DNA of 64,000 bases from NCBI GenBank assembly GCA_016712105.1, contig JADJRU010000001.1:248001-312000 (forward strand). The letters run 5' to 3'. The position numbers were made by a program, and so were the translations under genes. This DNA comes from Ahniella sp. (GTDB taxonomy: Bacteria; Pseudomonadota; Gammaproteobacteria; Xanthomonadales; Ahniellaceae). The notes below the pieces were generated by a model, which did no database searches, had not been told where the DNA came from, and was given only the letters and a program-made list of their open reading frames with translations. Of the stretch, positions 8,116 to 15,871 are shown in pieces; position 1 is the first letter of the stretch, and each line of letters begins with the position of its first letter.

Positions 8116-9603
8116 TTGGCGACCGTGTTGTCGCGCGCGCCGATGGGGGTACTCGCGCCCGAAGTGACGGTCGAAGTGAATCTCAGCGGCGGGCATCCCG
8201 GCTTCTCGATCGTCGGCCTGCCTGAAGCCGCAGTCCGCGAAAGCCGCGACCGCGTACGCGCGGCACTGATCAACGCCCGGTTCGAGTTTCCGCAACGGCA
8301 CATCACCGTCTCGCTGGCGCCCGCCGACTTGCCGAAGGAAGGCAGCCGATTCGACTTGGCGATCGCCCTCGGCATTCTGATCGCCTCCAATCAACTACCC
8401 CGCCAGTCACTGGAGCAGTTCGAGTGTTACGGCGAACTCGGGCTGTCCGGCCGGCTGCGTGCCGTGCCCGGCCTGTTGCCCGCACTCATCCAGACGGGCC
8501 ACAGCGGGCGGCGGGCGATCGTGCCCGCGGCCAATGCACAGGATGCGGCGCTGATGTCGGACATCCCGATCTTTCCGGTCGAACATTTGCTGGAGTTGTG
8601 TGCCGGTCTCAGAGGACAAGTGGCGCTCAAGGCCGCGCTGGCACCCATGGATCGGCACATCGGCACCATGCCGGAACTGGGCGAGGTCCGTGGTCAGGCG
8701 CAGGCACGACGGGCATTGGAAATCGCCGCGGCCGGACAACACAACCTGCTGATGATCGGCCCACCCGGCACCGGCAAAACCATGCTCGCGACCCGCCTGC
8801 CCGGCATCCTGCCGCCAATCAGTCGCGACGAAACCCTTGAGGTGGCCAGTATCGCCTCACTCGCCGGACTCGATCTGGGCAGCGTGCTGCACACGCGTCC
8901 GTTCCGCGCGCCGCACCATTCGGCGAGTGCCGTGGCGCTGGTCGGGGGCGGCTCGGTGCCCCGCCCGGGCGAAGTTTCGCTCGCCCATCACGGGGTATTG
9001 TTCCTCGACGAACTACCTGAATTCGAGCGCCGGGTGCTGGAGGTTCTGCGCGAACCGATGGAATCAGGCCGAATCCTCATCTCCCGCGCTGCCCGCCAGG
9101 CCGAGTTCCCGGCGCGGTTTCAACTGATTGCCGCGATGAATCCCTGCCCCTGCGGTTATGCCGGCGATCCAGGTGGCCGGTGCCGCTGCGGGCCGGATCA
9201 AGTCACGCGTTATCGCGCACGGGTGTCCGGGCCTTTGCTCGACCGGATCGATCTGCATGTCGACGTCCCGAGAGTGCCGGCCGAAATGCTGCGGCAAGCC
9301 AGCGTCGCCGAATCCAGCGACACGGTCCGCGCCCGCGTGATCAAGGCCCGCGATCGCCAGTTGGCACGGCAGGACTGCAGCAACTCACGCCTGGATGGCA
9401 GCCGGCTGACGCGGTTCTGCGGGCTCGGCGAAAGCAGCCTGCGCATGCTGGATCGTGCCGTCGAACAACTCGGCCTTTCTGCGCGGGCGCATCAGCGAAT
9501 TCTCCGGGTAGCCCGCACCATCGCCGACCTGGCCGAAAGTGAGGCAGTCAGCGACGATCATCTGGTCGAAGCCATTGGCTACCGGAAACTGGACCGGCGA
9601 TGA
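8116..9603 (+). CDS. comM: ComM/YifB family Mg-chelatase-like ATPase
   Basis: A 495-residue AAA+ helicase-like protein. ComM promotes branch migration during natural transformation. The N-terminal domain includes VEVNLSGGHPGFSIVGLPE; the AAA+ core has Walker A GPPGTGKT, Walker B VLFLDELPEF and the family segment AAMNPCPCGYAGD with C-x-C and later CRCG cysteines; the C-terminal domain contains LDRIDLHVDVPRV. The open frame starts at a TTG (8116). Seven bases upstream an ATG (8109) would give MSLATVLSRA, the usual ComM start, if one T of the CTTGG at 8115-8119 were absent. The first codons are therefore probably affected by a one-base insertion. The stop overlaps an ATG that is not used. Confidence 0.93.
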   Translation: MATVLSRAPMGVLAPEVTVEVNLSGGHPGFSIVGLPEAAVRESRDRVRAALINARFEFPQRHITVSLAPADLPKEGSRFDLAIALGILIASNQLPRQSLEQFECYGELGLSGRLRAVPGLLPALIQTGHSGRRAIVPAANAQDAALMSDIPIFPVEHLLELCAGLRGQVALKAALAPMDRHIGTMPELGEVRGQAQARRALEIAAAGQHNLLMIGPPGTGKTMLATRLPGILPPISRDETLEVASIASLAGLDLGSVLHTRPFRAPHHSASAVALVGGGSVPRPGEVSLAHHGVLFLDELPEFERRVLEVLREPMESGRILISRAARQAEFPARFQLIAAMNPCPCGYAGDPGGRCRCGPDQVTRYRARVSGPLLDRIDLHVDVPRVPAEMLRQASVAESSDTVRARVIKARDRQLARQDCSNSRLDGSRLTRFCGLGESSLRMLDRAVEQLGLSARAHQRILRVARTIADLAESEAVSDDHLVEAIGYRKLDRR

Positions 9604-9678
9604 ACCATCATCATCCACCGTGCGTGCGCGATTCAGGCTGGCACTGGCAGAATCACCGCCACACCTGGAGTATCCGGA

Positions 9679-10331
9679 ATGATCCGAGTCCGAATGTTGC
9701 TGTGGCTGTCCATGTTGTCTGTCGCCCTGCCGGTCGCCGCCGGCCCGGTTCGCGACCAACTGGAGTCGTTCTCCGGAACCTCGTCACGGTCACCGCCCAG
9801 TTCAGCCAGGACAGTCTCGATGGGGATGGCCGACGGCTGGAAACGTCCAGCGGCACCCTGGCGCTTCACGCACCTCGGCAATTCCGTTGGGAATACACGG
9901 AACCGTTTCCGCAATTGATCGTGGCCGACGGTCTGAACGTCTGGATCTACGACGAAGACCTCGAACAAGTCACGGTACGTGCGCAGTCGCTTGAAGAAGC
10001 ACAAAGCCCGCTGACCGTGCTGACCGACCTCGCACAACTGGACCGGGACTTCGCCGTCGGCGAATCGAACCAGAACGGTGTGCCCTGGTTGGTCCTGAAG
10101 GCAAAAGGCAAGGATCCGGCATTCAAGGAAGTCCGCATTGCGTTCGGCGAGTCCTCGCCATCCCGCATGGAACTCGTCGACCTGTTGGGGAATCAGACCG
10201 TTTGGACGTTCAGCGACTGGCAGCGCAATCCAAAGCTCGGCGCCGACACGTTTGCGTTCGAACCAGCGGATGGCGTGGAAGTGGTCGGCGAACCGCTGCA
10301 GGCGCCGAGCGCCACACCCATCCAGGACTGA
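9679..10331 (+). CDS. lolA: outer-membrane lipoprotein carrier protein LolA (frameshifted)
   Basis: LolA shuttles lipoproteins across the periplasm from LolCDE to LolB. The signal peptide starts at 9679 (MIRVRMLLWLSMLSVALPVAA), preceded by CCGGA, and reads to DQLESF. The rest of the protein (LRNLVTVTAQFSQ, SSGTLALHAPRQFRWEY, QLIVADGLNVWIYDEDLEQV) is in another frame. Adding one C at TTCTCCGG (around 9771) restores an unbroken protein of about 217 residues, the normal LolA size. LolA is normally essential, so this is probably a base-calling deletion. It lies between comM and rlmH on the same strand. Confidence 0.85.
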
Positions 10332-10334
10332 ATC

Positions 10335-10796
10335 TTGAGAGTCCGCCTGATCACGGTCAGCGAGCGCCAGCCCGAATGGGTCAACACGGCTTACGCCGAT
10401 TACGCGCGGCGTCTGCCGAGACATCTGGCACCACAACTGATCGAACTGCCGTTGGCGAAACGGCGCGACGACATCACTCGTGCCAAGGCGGACGAAGGCC
10501 AGAGGATTCTGGATGCCGCACGCGACGCCACACTCGTGGCCCTCGACGAACGCGGCAAGTCACTGACCAGCCGCGAACTCGCCGGCAAGTTGCCAGGTTG
10601 GGAACAAGCCGGCCGCGATCTCGCGTTGGTCATTGGTGGCCCGGACGGACTCGACGCCTCAGTGTTGGCTGCTGCCAGCTTCAAGTGGTCACTGTCCGCG
10701 CTGACCTTGCCCCACGGCATGGTGCGCGTGGTCCTGGCCGAACAGCTTTATCGCGCGTTTGCGATCAACAGCGGGCATCCCTATCACCGCGACTGA
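10335..10796 (+). CDS. rlmH: 23S rRNA (pseudouridine1915-N3)-methyltransferase RlmH
   Basis: A 153-residue SPOUT-class methyltransferase that methylates pseudouridine 1915 in helix 69 of 23S rRNA. Family hallmarks are LDERGKSLTSRELA, the SAM-binding knot segment LALVIGGPDGLD, and the C-terminal LTLPHGMVRVVLAEQLYRA ending in HPYHRD. Length is normal (E. coli 155). It begins with TTG at 10335, giving MRVRLITVSE, three bases after the lolA stop, so it is probably co-transcribed with lolA. A long perfect palindrome follows the stop directly and may act as its terminator. Confidence 0.95.
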   Translation: MRVRLITVSERQPEWVNTAYADYARRLPRHLAPQLIELPLAKRRDDITRAKADEGQRILDAARDATLVALDERGKSLTSRELAGKLPGWEQAGRDLALVIGGPDGLDASVLAAASFKWSLSALTLPHGMVRVVLAEQLYRAFAINSGHPYHRD

Positions 10797-10797
10797 T

Positions 10798-10853
10798 GCG
10801 GTGGTCTCACCCAATCGATGCATCACAACGCATCGATTGGGTGAGACCACCGC
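10798..10853. repeat. 24-bp perfect palindrome with 8-nt loop
   Basis: Arms 10798-10821 and 10830-10853 are perfect reverse complements (24 bp; core GGTCTCACCCAATCGATGC), separated by ATCACAAC. The left arm overlaps the last base or two after the rlmH stop. It is far longer than a typical terminator stem and is not followed by a T run. It directly adjoins a copy of the dispersed repeat at 10855. Confidence 0.85.
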
Positions 10854-10854
10854 T

Positions 10855-11031
10855 CCTTGTGCTTCGCTGCGCGAAGCACAAGGGCGAAGTGTTTGCCTAA
10901 ACCCCTCCCCAACCCTCCCCGAACATCGGGGAGGGCTTGCACGGATTGGACAGCGTCGCATTCGCGGCCAAAGCCGCGGCGAAGTGCTTGCCTAAACCCC
11001 GCCCAACCCTCCCCGAACATCCGATGCGTGG
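10855..11031 (+). repeat. dispersed intergenic repeat, family A (two tandem partial copies)
   Basis: The element begins with a perfect 13-bp hairpin (10855-10867 with 10871-10883, loop TGC). It continues with GCGAAGTGTTTGCCTAAACC, a CCCTCCCC..GGGGAGGG hairpin around GAACAT, and GGATTGGACAGCGTCGCA. A second partial copy starts at 10978 (GCGAAGTGCTTGCCTAAACC). Related copies lie at 33681-33756 (inverted) and 36156-36285. The remaining bases to mpl (11032-11172) show no supported gene. Confidence 0.8.
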
Positions 11032-11172
11032 GGATGACGAGCGTAGGGGGGCGTAACCGAAAAAGCGGCAAGTAGCTTGACAGCCACCGCATCAGGAGGG
11101 GCTGTGGCCAGTCCGAAACTTCGTGGCGTCGCGCCTGAAGGCGCCTTGAGGTGTCTGGCGCTTGTTGCCGGA

Positions 11173-12537
11173 TCAGCGGTCCGACAACGCCGCCACCAAT
11201 CGCCGCGGCGCATCGTCGAAGCCACCGTTCGACATGAAGACTACGTGGTCACCACGTTTCGCCAGTTCGGCAAGGCGCGCAACGAGCGTGGTTGCATCGG
11301 CACAAGTCTCGCCTCGCGGCGCCAAGTCGGCCAGCAGAACCTGATTGTCCCAAGGCAATTCCGGCTTGTGCAGGAACACAACGTGATCGGCGTCGGCAAG
11401 ACTGGGCGCCAGCGCATCCTTGTGCGCGCCGAGGCGCATGGAATTGGATCGGGGTTCGAGTGCGACCAGGATTCGTTCGGCACCCACCTTGGCCCGCAAA
11501 CCGGCAAGTGTCGTCGCAATGGCGGTCGGGTGATGGGCGAAGTCGTCGTAGACCGAGACACCACCCGGCGCGCCCAGGAACTCCATGCGTCGCTTGGCGC
11601 TGCGGAACGATGCCAGCGCGGCGATACTGGTCGCCGGCGCCTGCCCATATGCCGCTGCAGCGGCGATGGCGGCCAGCGCGTTCATGACATTGTGCCGGCC
11701 GGACAAGGACCAGTTTGCGATCCCGACACATTCCCCGCCACGCCAAACGCGGAATTCGCTGCCGTCGCTGGTGAGGAGCTCGGCACGCCAATCCAGGTTC
11801 TCGCCTTCGATGCCAAAACGCTCGACTGGTGTCCAGGTCCCGCGCGCAAGCACGCGCTTCAGGGCTTCGTCTTCACCGTTGACGATCAAGCGCCCCCGCC
11901 CCGGCACCGTGCGCACCAGATGATGGAACTGCGTTTCGATCGCGGCGAGCGTGTCGAAGATGTCGGCGTGATCGAACTCGAGGTTGTTCAGGATCGCGAT
12001 GTCGGCGTGGTAGTGCACGAACTTGGACCGTTTGTCGAAAAACGCGGTGTCGTATTCGTCCGCTTCGATCACGAACGCGTCGCCCTCGCCCAAGCGCGCC
12101 GAGATGCCGAAGTTTTCCGGCACACCACCGACCAGGAAACCCGGTTTGTGGCCCCCTTGGTCCAGCAGGTGAGCGAGCAAACTCGTCGTGGTGGTCTTGC
12201 CATGGGTGCCCGCCACCGCAAGAACCAGGCGCTGCGCAAGCAGCCTGTTCCCCAGCCAGGCCGGACCGGACACAAACGGCAAGCCTTCATTGAGGACATG
12301 TTCGATCGCGGCGTTGCCACGGCTGATGGTGTTGCCGACGATGACCAGGTCTGGCGACGGCTGCAGGTGCGCAGGCAAATAACCCTGATGCAACCGAATG
12401 CCCAGCGCTTCGAGCTGGGTGCTCATCGGCGGGTAGACATTCTGGTCGCTGCCCTCGACTGACTCACCGAGTTCGCGCGCGAGGGCGGCAATTCCGCCCA
12501 TGAACGTGCCGCAGATGCCGAGGATATGAAGGTTCAT
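11173..12537 (-). CDS. mpl: UDP-N-acetylmuramate:L-Ala-gamma-D-Glu-meso-DAP ligase (Mpl)
   Basis: A 454-residue Mur-ligase family enzyme of peptidoglycan recycling. It ligates the salvaged tripeptide L-Ala-D-Glu-meso-DAP to UDP-MurNAc in the cytoplasm. It starts MNLHILGICGTFMGGIA, the classic Mpl/MurC dinucleotide-like motif. Further motifs are the ATP loop AVAGTHGKTTTTSLL, VIEADEYDTAFFDKRSKF, LNNLEFDHADIFD, the SGRHNVMNALAAI helix, and VYDDFAHHPTAIATTL in the C-terminal domain. Length matches E. coli Mpl (457). The ATG at 12537 was chosen; an upstream in-frame ATG would add 12 residues unlike the family. It is divergent from the TusA-like gene. Confidence 0.95.
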   Translation of the reverse strand: MNLHILGICGTFMGGIAALARELGESVEGSDQNVYPPMSTQLEALGIRLHQGYLPAHLQPSPDLVIVGNTISRGNAAIEHVLNEGLPFVSGPAWLGNRLLAQRLVLAVAGTHGKTTTTSLLAHLLDQGGHKPGFLVGGVPENFGISARLGEGDAFVIEADEYDTAFFDKRSKFVHYHADIAILNNLEFDHADIFDTLAAIETQFHHLVRTVPGRGRLIVNGEDEALKRVLARGTWTPVERFGIEGENLDWRAELLTSDGSEFRVWRGGECVGIANWSLSGRHNVMNALAAIAAAAAYGQAPATSIAALASFRSAKRRMEFLGAPGGVSVYDDFAHHPTAIATTLAGLRAKVGAERILVALEPRSNSMRLGAHKDALAPSLADADHVVFLHKPELPWDNQVLLADLAPRGETCADATTLVARLAELAKRGDHVVFMSNGGFDDAPRRLVAALSDR

Positions 12538-12641
12538 GCGTGGTTTCCGATTCGATGTGCGGCATTGTCGCAAAGCCCGAGGGCGCCAAACCGTCGGGTT
12601 GCTGACTTGCCGCGGGCAAGCGAGCGGCTTAGCCTACGAGG

Positions 12642-12872
12642 ATGTCCTCGTCCGCCGACTCGCTGAAACTCGATGCCATTGGCCTGAAGTGCCCGCAGCC
12701 TCTGTTGCTGCTACGCACCGCCATGCGTGACCATGCGCTGACCCGGACCTTCGAGGTGGCCGCCGATGACCCGCTCGCACACGTCGACCTGGCGGCCTTC
12801 TGCGCTCGGTTCGGGCACGACTACCAGCGCAGCGCAGATGGGAGCCTGCACTGGATCAAGCGTAAGGCTTGA
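12642..12872 (+). CDS. TusA-like sulfurtransferase (SirA/YedF family)
   Basis: A 76-residue protein with the TusA fold signature LDAIGLKCPQPLLLLRTAM. The cysteine in CPQP is the persulfide-carrying residue of the family, and DPLAHVDLAAFCARFGHDY matches the second conserved region. Such proteins relay sulfur for tRNA thiolation or other sulfur-trafficking steps. Which role applies here is not evident, because no tusBCD, moa or rhodanese genes adjoin. Its 3' end overlaps the 3' end of adk on the other strand by 17 bp (12856-12872). Confidence 0.82.
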   Translation: MSSSADSLKLDAIGLKCPQPLLLLRTAMRDHALTRTFEVAADDPLAHVDLAAFCARFGHDYQRSADGSLHWIKRKA

Positions 12873-13425
12873 GCGTGTCCTGGATCCGCTGCGTGATCTC
12901 GGCGACCTGACCGACACCGTCGATTTCGACCAACCGTCCCGCGGCGCGGTAGGCAGCCACGACCGGTTCCGTCTGATCGGAGTAGATCCGCAGGCGTTCG
13001 CGCACGACATCGGGGTTGTCGTCCTTGCGTCCTTCGGCCTTGAACCGAATCTCGCAGCGGCCGACGATGATGTCGAACGGCACCGTCAGCTTGACGGCAA
13101 TGTCGAGCGGCTGACCCACACTGGCCAGCAGTTCGTCGAGTGCCGCAACCTGAATGAGGTTGCGCGGGTATCCATCGAGGATGAACCCATTACGCGTGTC
13201 GTCGGCCGCGAGCCGATCGGCCAGCATGCCGAGCACGAGTTCATCGGACACCAGTTGACCTGCCTCCATCACCGACTTGGCCTTCAGGCCCAGCGGCGTG
13301 CCATTGCGGACATGCGCCCGCAACAGGTCGCCCGTCGAGATATGGGCAATCTGGTAGGTCTCCTTGATGAACGCGGCTTGGGTACCCTTACCCGAGCCGG
13401 GTGCGCCGAGAATGACAATTCGCAT
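12856..13425 (-). CDS. adk: adenylate kinase
   Basis: A 189-residue adenylate kinase (ATP + AMP to 2 ADP). It starts MRIVILGAPGSGKGTQA with the P-loop; the AMP-binding segment ISTGDLLRAHV and GFILDGYPRN are intact. The lid is of the short type: after VGRCEIRFKAEGRKDDNPD the long Zn-type lid insertion is missing, as in Xanthomonadales and eukaryotic short-form enzymes. The C-terminus overlaps the end of the TusA-like gene. A 170-bp divergent spacer to pfp holds a small hairpin (GCCAAGG/CCTTGGC at 13447-13464). Confidence 0.96.
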   Translation of the reverse strand: MRIVILGAPGSGKGTQAAFIKETYQIAHISTGDLLRAHVRNGTPLGLKAKSVMEAGQLVSDELVLGMLADRLAADDTRNGFILDGYPRNLIQVAALDELLASVGQPLDIAVKLTVPFDIIVGRCEIRFKAEGRKDDNPDVVRERLRIYSDQTEPVVAAYRAAGRLVEIDGVGQVAEITQRIQDTLKPYA

Positions 13426-13594
13426 CGATACGTTCCAAAGGTTCGAGCCAAGGCAGGCCTTGGCGACAAAGCAAAGGCTGAAACTAACGGCATTCCTGAA
13501 TCGAAGTCAATTTGCACAGGCCTCGGGCCTTGAAAGGGCCATGATTTCCAGCGAAATTCGAAGCCATTGCGCCGAAATGTAAGGGAGCAGGACC

Positions 13595-14863
13595 ATGAGT
13601 GAAGGGAATTTGCTGTATGCGCAGTCCGGCGGCGTGACCGCCGTGATCAACACCACCGCCGCGGCGGTGATCGAAACAGCGCGGAAACAGAAGAAGATCG
13701 GGCGCGTGCTGGCTGCCAAAAACGGCATCATCGGCGTGCTGCGCGAAGAATTGATCGACACCGGTGCCGAGAGCGCCGAGGCCATCCACGCGCTGCGCCA
13801 CACCCCCGGTGGCGCCTTTGGGTCCTGCCGGTTCAAACTCAAGTCGATGGACGAACACCGGCCGCAATACGAGCGGCTGATCGATGTGTTCCGCGCCCAT
13901 GACATTCGCTGGTTCTTGTACAACGGCGGCAATGACTCGGCCGATACCTCGAACAAGCTCTCGCAAATCGCCGAAGCCATGGGCTATCCGCTGCGCTGCA
14001 TCGGTGTACCCAAGACTGTGGACAACGATCTGGTGATCACCGACTGCTGCCCGGGTTTTGGCTCAGTCGCCAAGTACACCGCCGTGTCCATCCTCGAGGC
14101 CAGCCTCGATGTCGCGTCCATGCATGAAAGCTCGACGAAGGTCTTCATCATGGAAGTGATGGGCCGTCATGCCGGCTGGATCGCCGCTGCCGCGGGCCTG
14201 GCAGGCAACCGCGCAAACGAGGCACCGCACCTCATCCTGTTCCCGGAAGTGGTGTTCGACGAAGAGAAGTTCCTCGCCAAGGTCAAGGCGACCGTCGAAT
14301 CCGTCGGCTGGTGCTCGATCGTGGTCTCCGAAGGCGTCAAGAACACCGAAGGGAAGTTCCTGTCCGAAGTCGGCACCCGTGACGCGTTCGGACATGCACA
14401 ACTGGGCGGTGTGGCGCCAATGCTCGCGGATCTGGTCAAGCGCAAACTGGGCTACAAGTATCACTGGGCCTTGCCGGACTACCTGCAGCGATCGGCCCGT
14501 CACATCGCCTCGCGCACGGATTTCGAGCAAGCCTATGCGGTCGGCAAGGCTGCCGTGGAGTACGCCGTCAAAGGCATGAATGCAGTGATGCCGGTCATCA
14601 AGCGCAAATCCCAGAACCCCTATGTGTGGACCGTGGAGCCAGCGGCGCTGGCGAATATCGCCAACCACGAGAAAAAAATGCCGCCGTCGTTCATTCGTGC
14701 CGACGGTTACGGCATCACCGCAGCCGCGAGGAAGTACCTGCAGCCGCTGATCGAAGGCGAAGCACCACCGCCGTATCGACCGGATGGCTTGCCGGATTAC
14801 GTCCAGCTGAAGAACAAGCTTCTGAAGCAGAAACTGCCGAAGTACGTGATCTCCGACAAATAA
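13595..14863 (+). CDS. pfp: PPi-dependent 6-phosphofructokinase
   Basis: A 422-residue phosphofructokinase of the pyrophosphate-using clade, which reversibly phosphorylates fructose 6-phosphate. The phosphoryl-donor motif reads YNGGNDSADT, with Asp where ATP enzymes have Gly (GGDGS). The catalytic loop is VPKTVDNDL, with the Lys that marks PPi enzymes; the substrate segment MEVMGRHAGWIAA is intact. GGAGCAGGACC precedes the ATG. Because PPi-PFK is reversible, it partly overlaps in function with the fructose-1,6-bisphosphatase encoded 6.4 kb downstream. A bidirectional terminator follows immediately. Confidence 0.95.
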   Translation: MSEGNLLYAQSGGVTAVINTTAAAVIETARKQKKIGRVLAAKNGIIGVLREELIDTGAESAEAIHALRHTPGGAFGSCRFKLKSMDEHRPQYERLIDVFRAHDIRWFLYNGGNDSADTSNKLSQIAEAMGYPLRCIGVPKTVDNDLVITDCCPGFGSVAKYTAVSILEASLDVASMHESSTKVFIMEVMGRHAGWIAAAAGLAGNRANEAPHLILFPEVVFDEEKFLAKVKATVESVGWCSIVVSEGVKNTEGKFLSEVGTRDAFGHAQLGGVAPMLADLVKRKLGYKYHWALPDYLQRSARHIASRTDFEQAYAVGKAAVEYAVKGMNAVMPVIKRKSQNPYVWTVEPAALANIANHEKKMPPSFIRADGYGITAAARKYLQPLIEGEAPPPYRPDGLPDYVQLKNKLLKQKLPKYVISDK

Positions 14864-14870
14864 GGGCCAC

Positions 14871-14902
14871 AAAAAAAATCCCCGCCAAGGCGGGGATTTT
14901 TC
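14871..14902. terminator. bidirectional rho-independent terminator between pfp and secF
   Basis: AAAATCCCCGCC and GGCGGGGATTTTT form an A-tract/T-tract flanked stem with a 2-nt AA centre, only 8 bp after the pfp stop. The symmetric A and T runs let it end transcripts from both convergent genes, pfp (+) and the secDF operon (-). Confidence 0.9.
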
Positions 14903-14923
14903 TTGTCGTGACGAACCGCCCGA

Positions 14924-15862
14924 TCAGGGTCGACGTTCGAGGTAACTCAGGTCCTTCGCCTTCGGCAGCAGGTCCTTGCGCGTGGTACCGAACCACAGCA
15001 GCAGCGGACAAGCAAAGAAGATCGACGACAGGGTACCGATCACGATGCCGATCATCTGGGCTTCGGCCATGCCCTTCAGTGCGTCGCCACCGAAGAAGTA
15101 CAGCGCGAGCACGGTCAGCAGTGCCACGAACGAGGTGATGACCGTACGCGACAGGGTCTGGCCGATCGACTTGTTCAACACTTCATAGGCCGTGGCCTTG
15201 TGCATGTTGCGGAAGTTCTCGCGGACACGATCGAACACCACGATGGTGTCATTGATCGAGTAACCCATCACCGACAACACGCCGGCAAAGATGTTCAGGT
15301 CGAACTCCTTGCCGGTGATCGCGAAGTAACCGACCACCACCACCACGTCATGCAAGGTGGTCAGGATGGCGGCAGCGGCGAAGCGCTTTTCGAAGCGGAT
15401 CGTGATGTAGACCAGGAAGCCGAGTGCGACGAAGATGACCGCGACCAAGCCCTGCTGGGCCAGTTCGGCGCCCACCTGCGGGCCGACGAAGTCGCCGCGC
15501 AGCACACGCGCCGGGTTCGCCGACGAGTTGACCACGGCCAGCACTTCAGCACCGGTCTTGTCGGTGTTGACTTCGCTGCCTTCAACCTTCAGGCGCACCA
15601 GGATTTCGGTCGTGGACCCAAGCGACTGGACGACCGGACTCTCGATGCCGCCAGCGATGAGCTTCTTGCGGATTTCTTCAGTGTCGACCGGCTTGTCGAA
15701 CTTCAGTTCGACGCCGGTACCGCCGGTGAAGTCGAGCGCGTAGTTCAGGCCACGCACCGCCATGCCGGCAACCGCAGCAACCAGAAGAGCCAACGAGATG
15801 ACCAGCGCGTAACGGCGCAGGGCCATGAAGTCAAAACGAATATCGTAAGGGAACAGATTCAT
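14924..15862 (-). CDS. secF: protein translocase subunit SecF
   Basis: A 312-residue inner-membrane protein that works with SecD, using proton motive force to pull secreted proteins across SecYEG. Features: first helix ~18-38, the periplasmic domain opening DFTGGTGVELKFD, then five helices at the C-terminus with GYSINDTIVVFDRVREN and the SRTVITSFVALLTVLAL helix. Length equals other SecF proteins. It is the last gene of the tgt-yajC-secD-secF operon, 9 bp after secD, and is followed by the shared terminator. Confidence 0.96.
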   Translation of the reverse strand: MNLFPYDIRFDFMALRRYALVISLALLVAAVAGMAVRGLNYALDFTGGTGVELKFDKPVDTEEIRKKLIAGGIESPVVQSLGSTTEILVRLKVEGSEVNTDKTGAEVLAVVNSSANPARVLRGDFVGPQVGAELAQQGLVAVIFVALGFLVYITIRFEKRFAAAAILTTLHDVVVVVGYFAITGKEFDLNIFAGVLSVMGYSINDTIVVFDRVRENFRNMHKATAYEVLNKSIGQTLSRTVITSFVALLTVLALYFFGGDALKGMAEAQMIGIVIGTLSSIFFACPLLLWFGTTRKDLLPKAKDLSYLERRP

Positions 15863-15871
15863 GACCAGTCC

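Noticed and set aside
11077..12462. 461-codon plus-strand frame opposite mpl
   Set aside because: It is a shadow of the mpl gene in GC-rich DNA with no family features and no ribosome-binding site.
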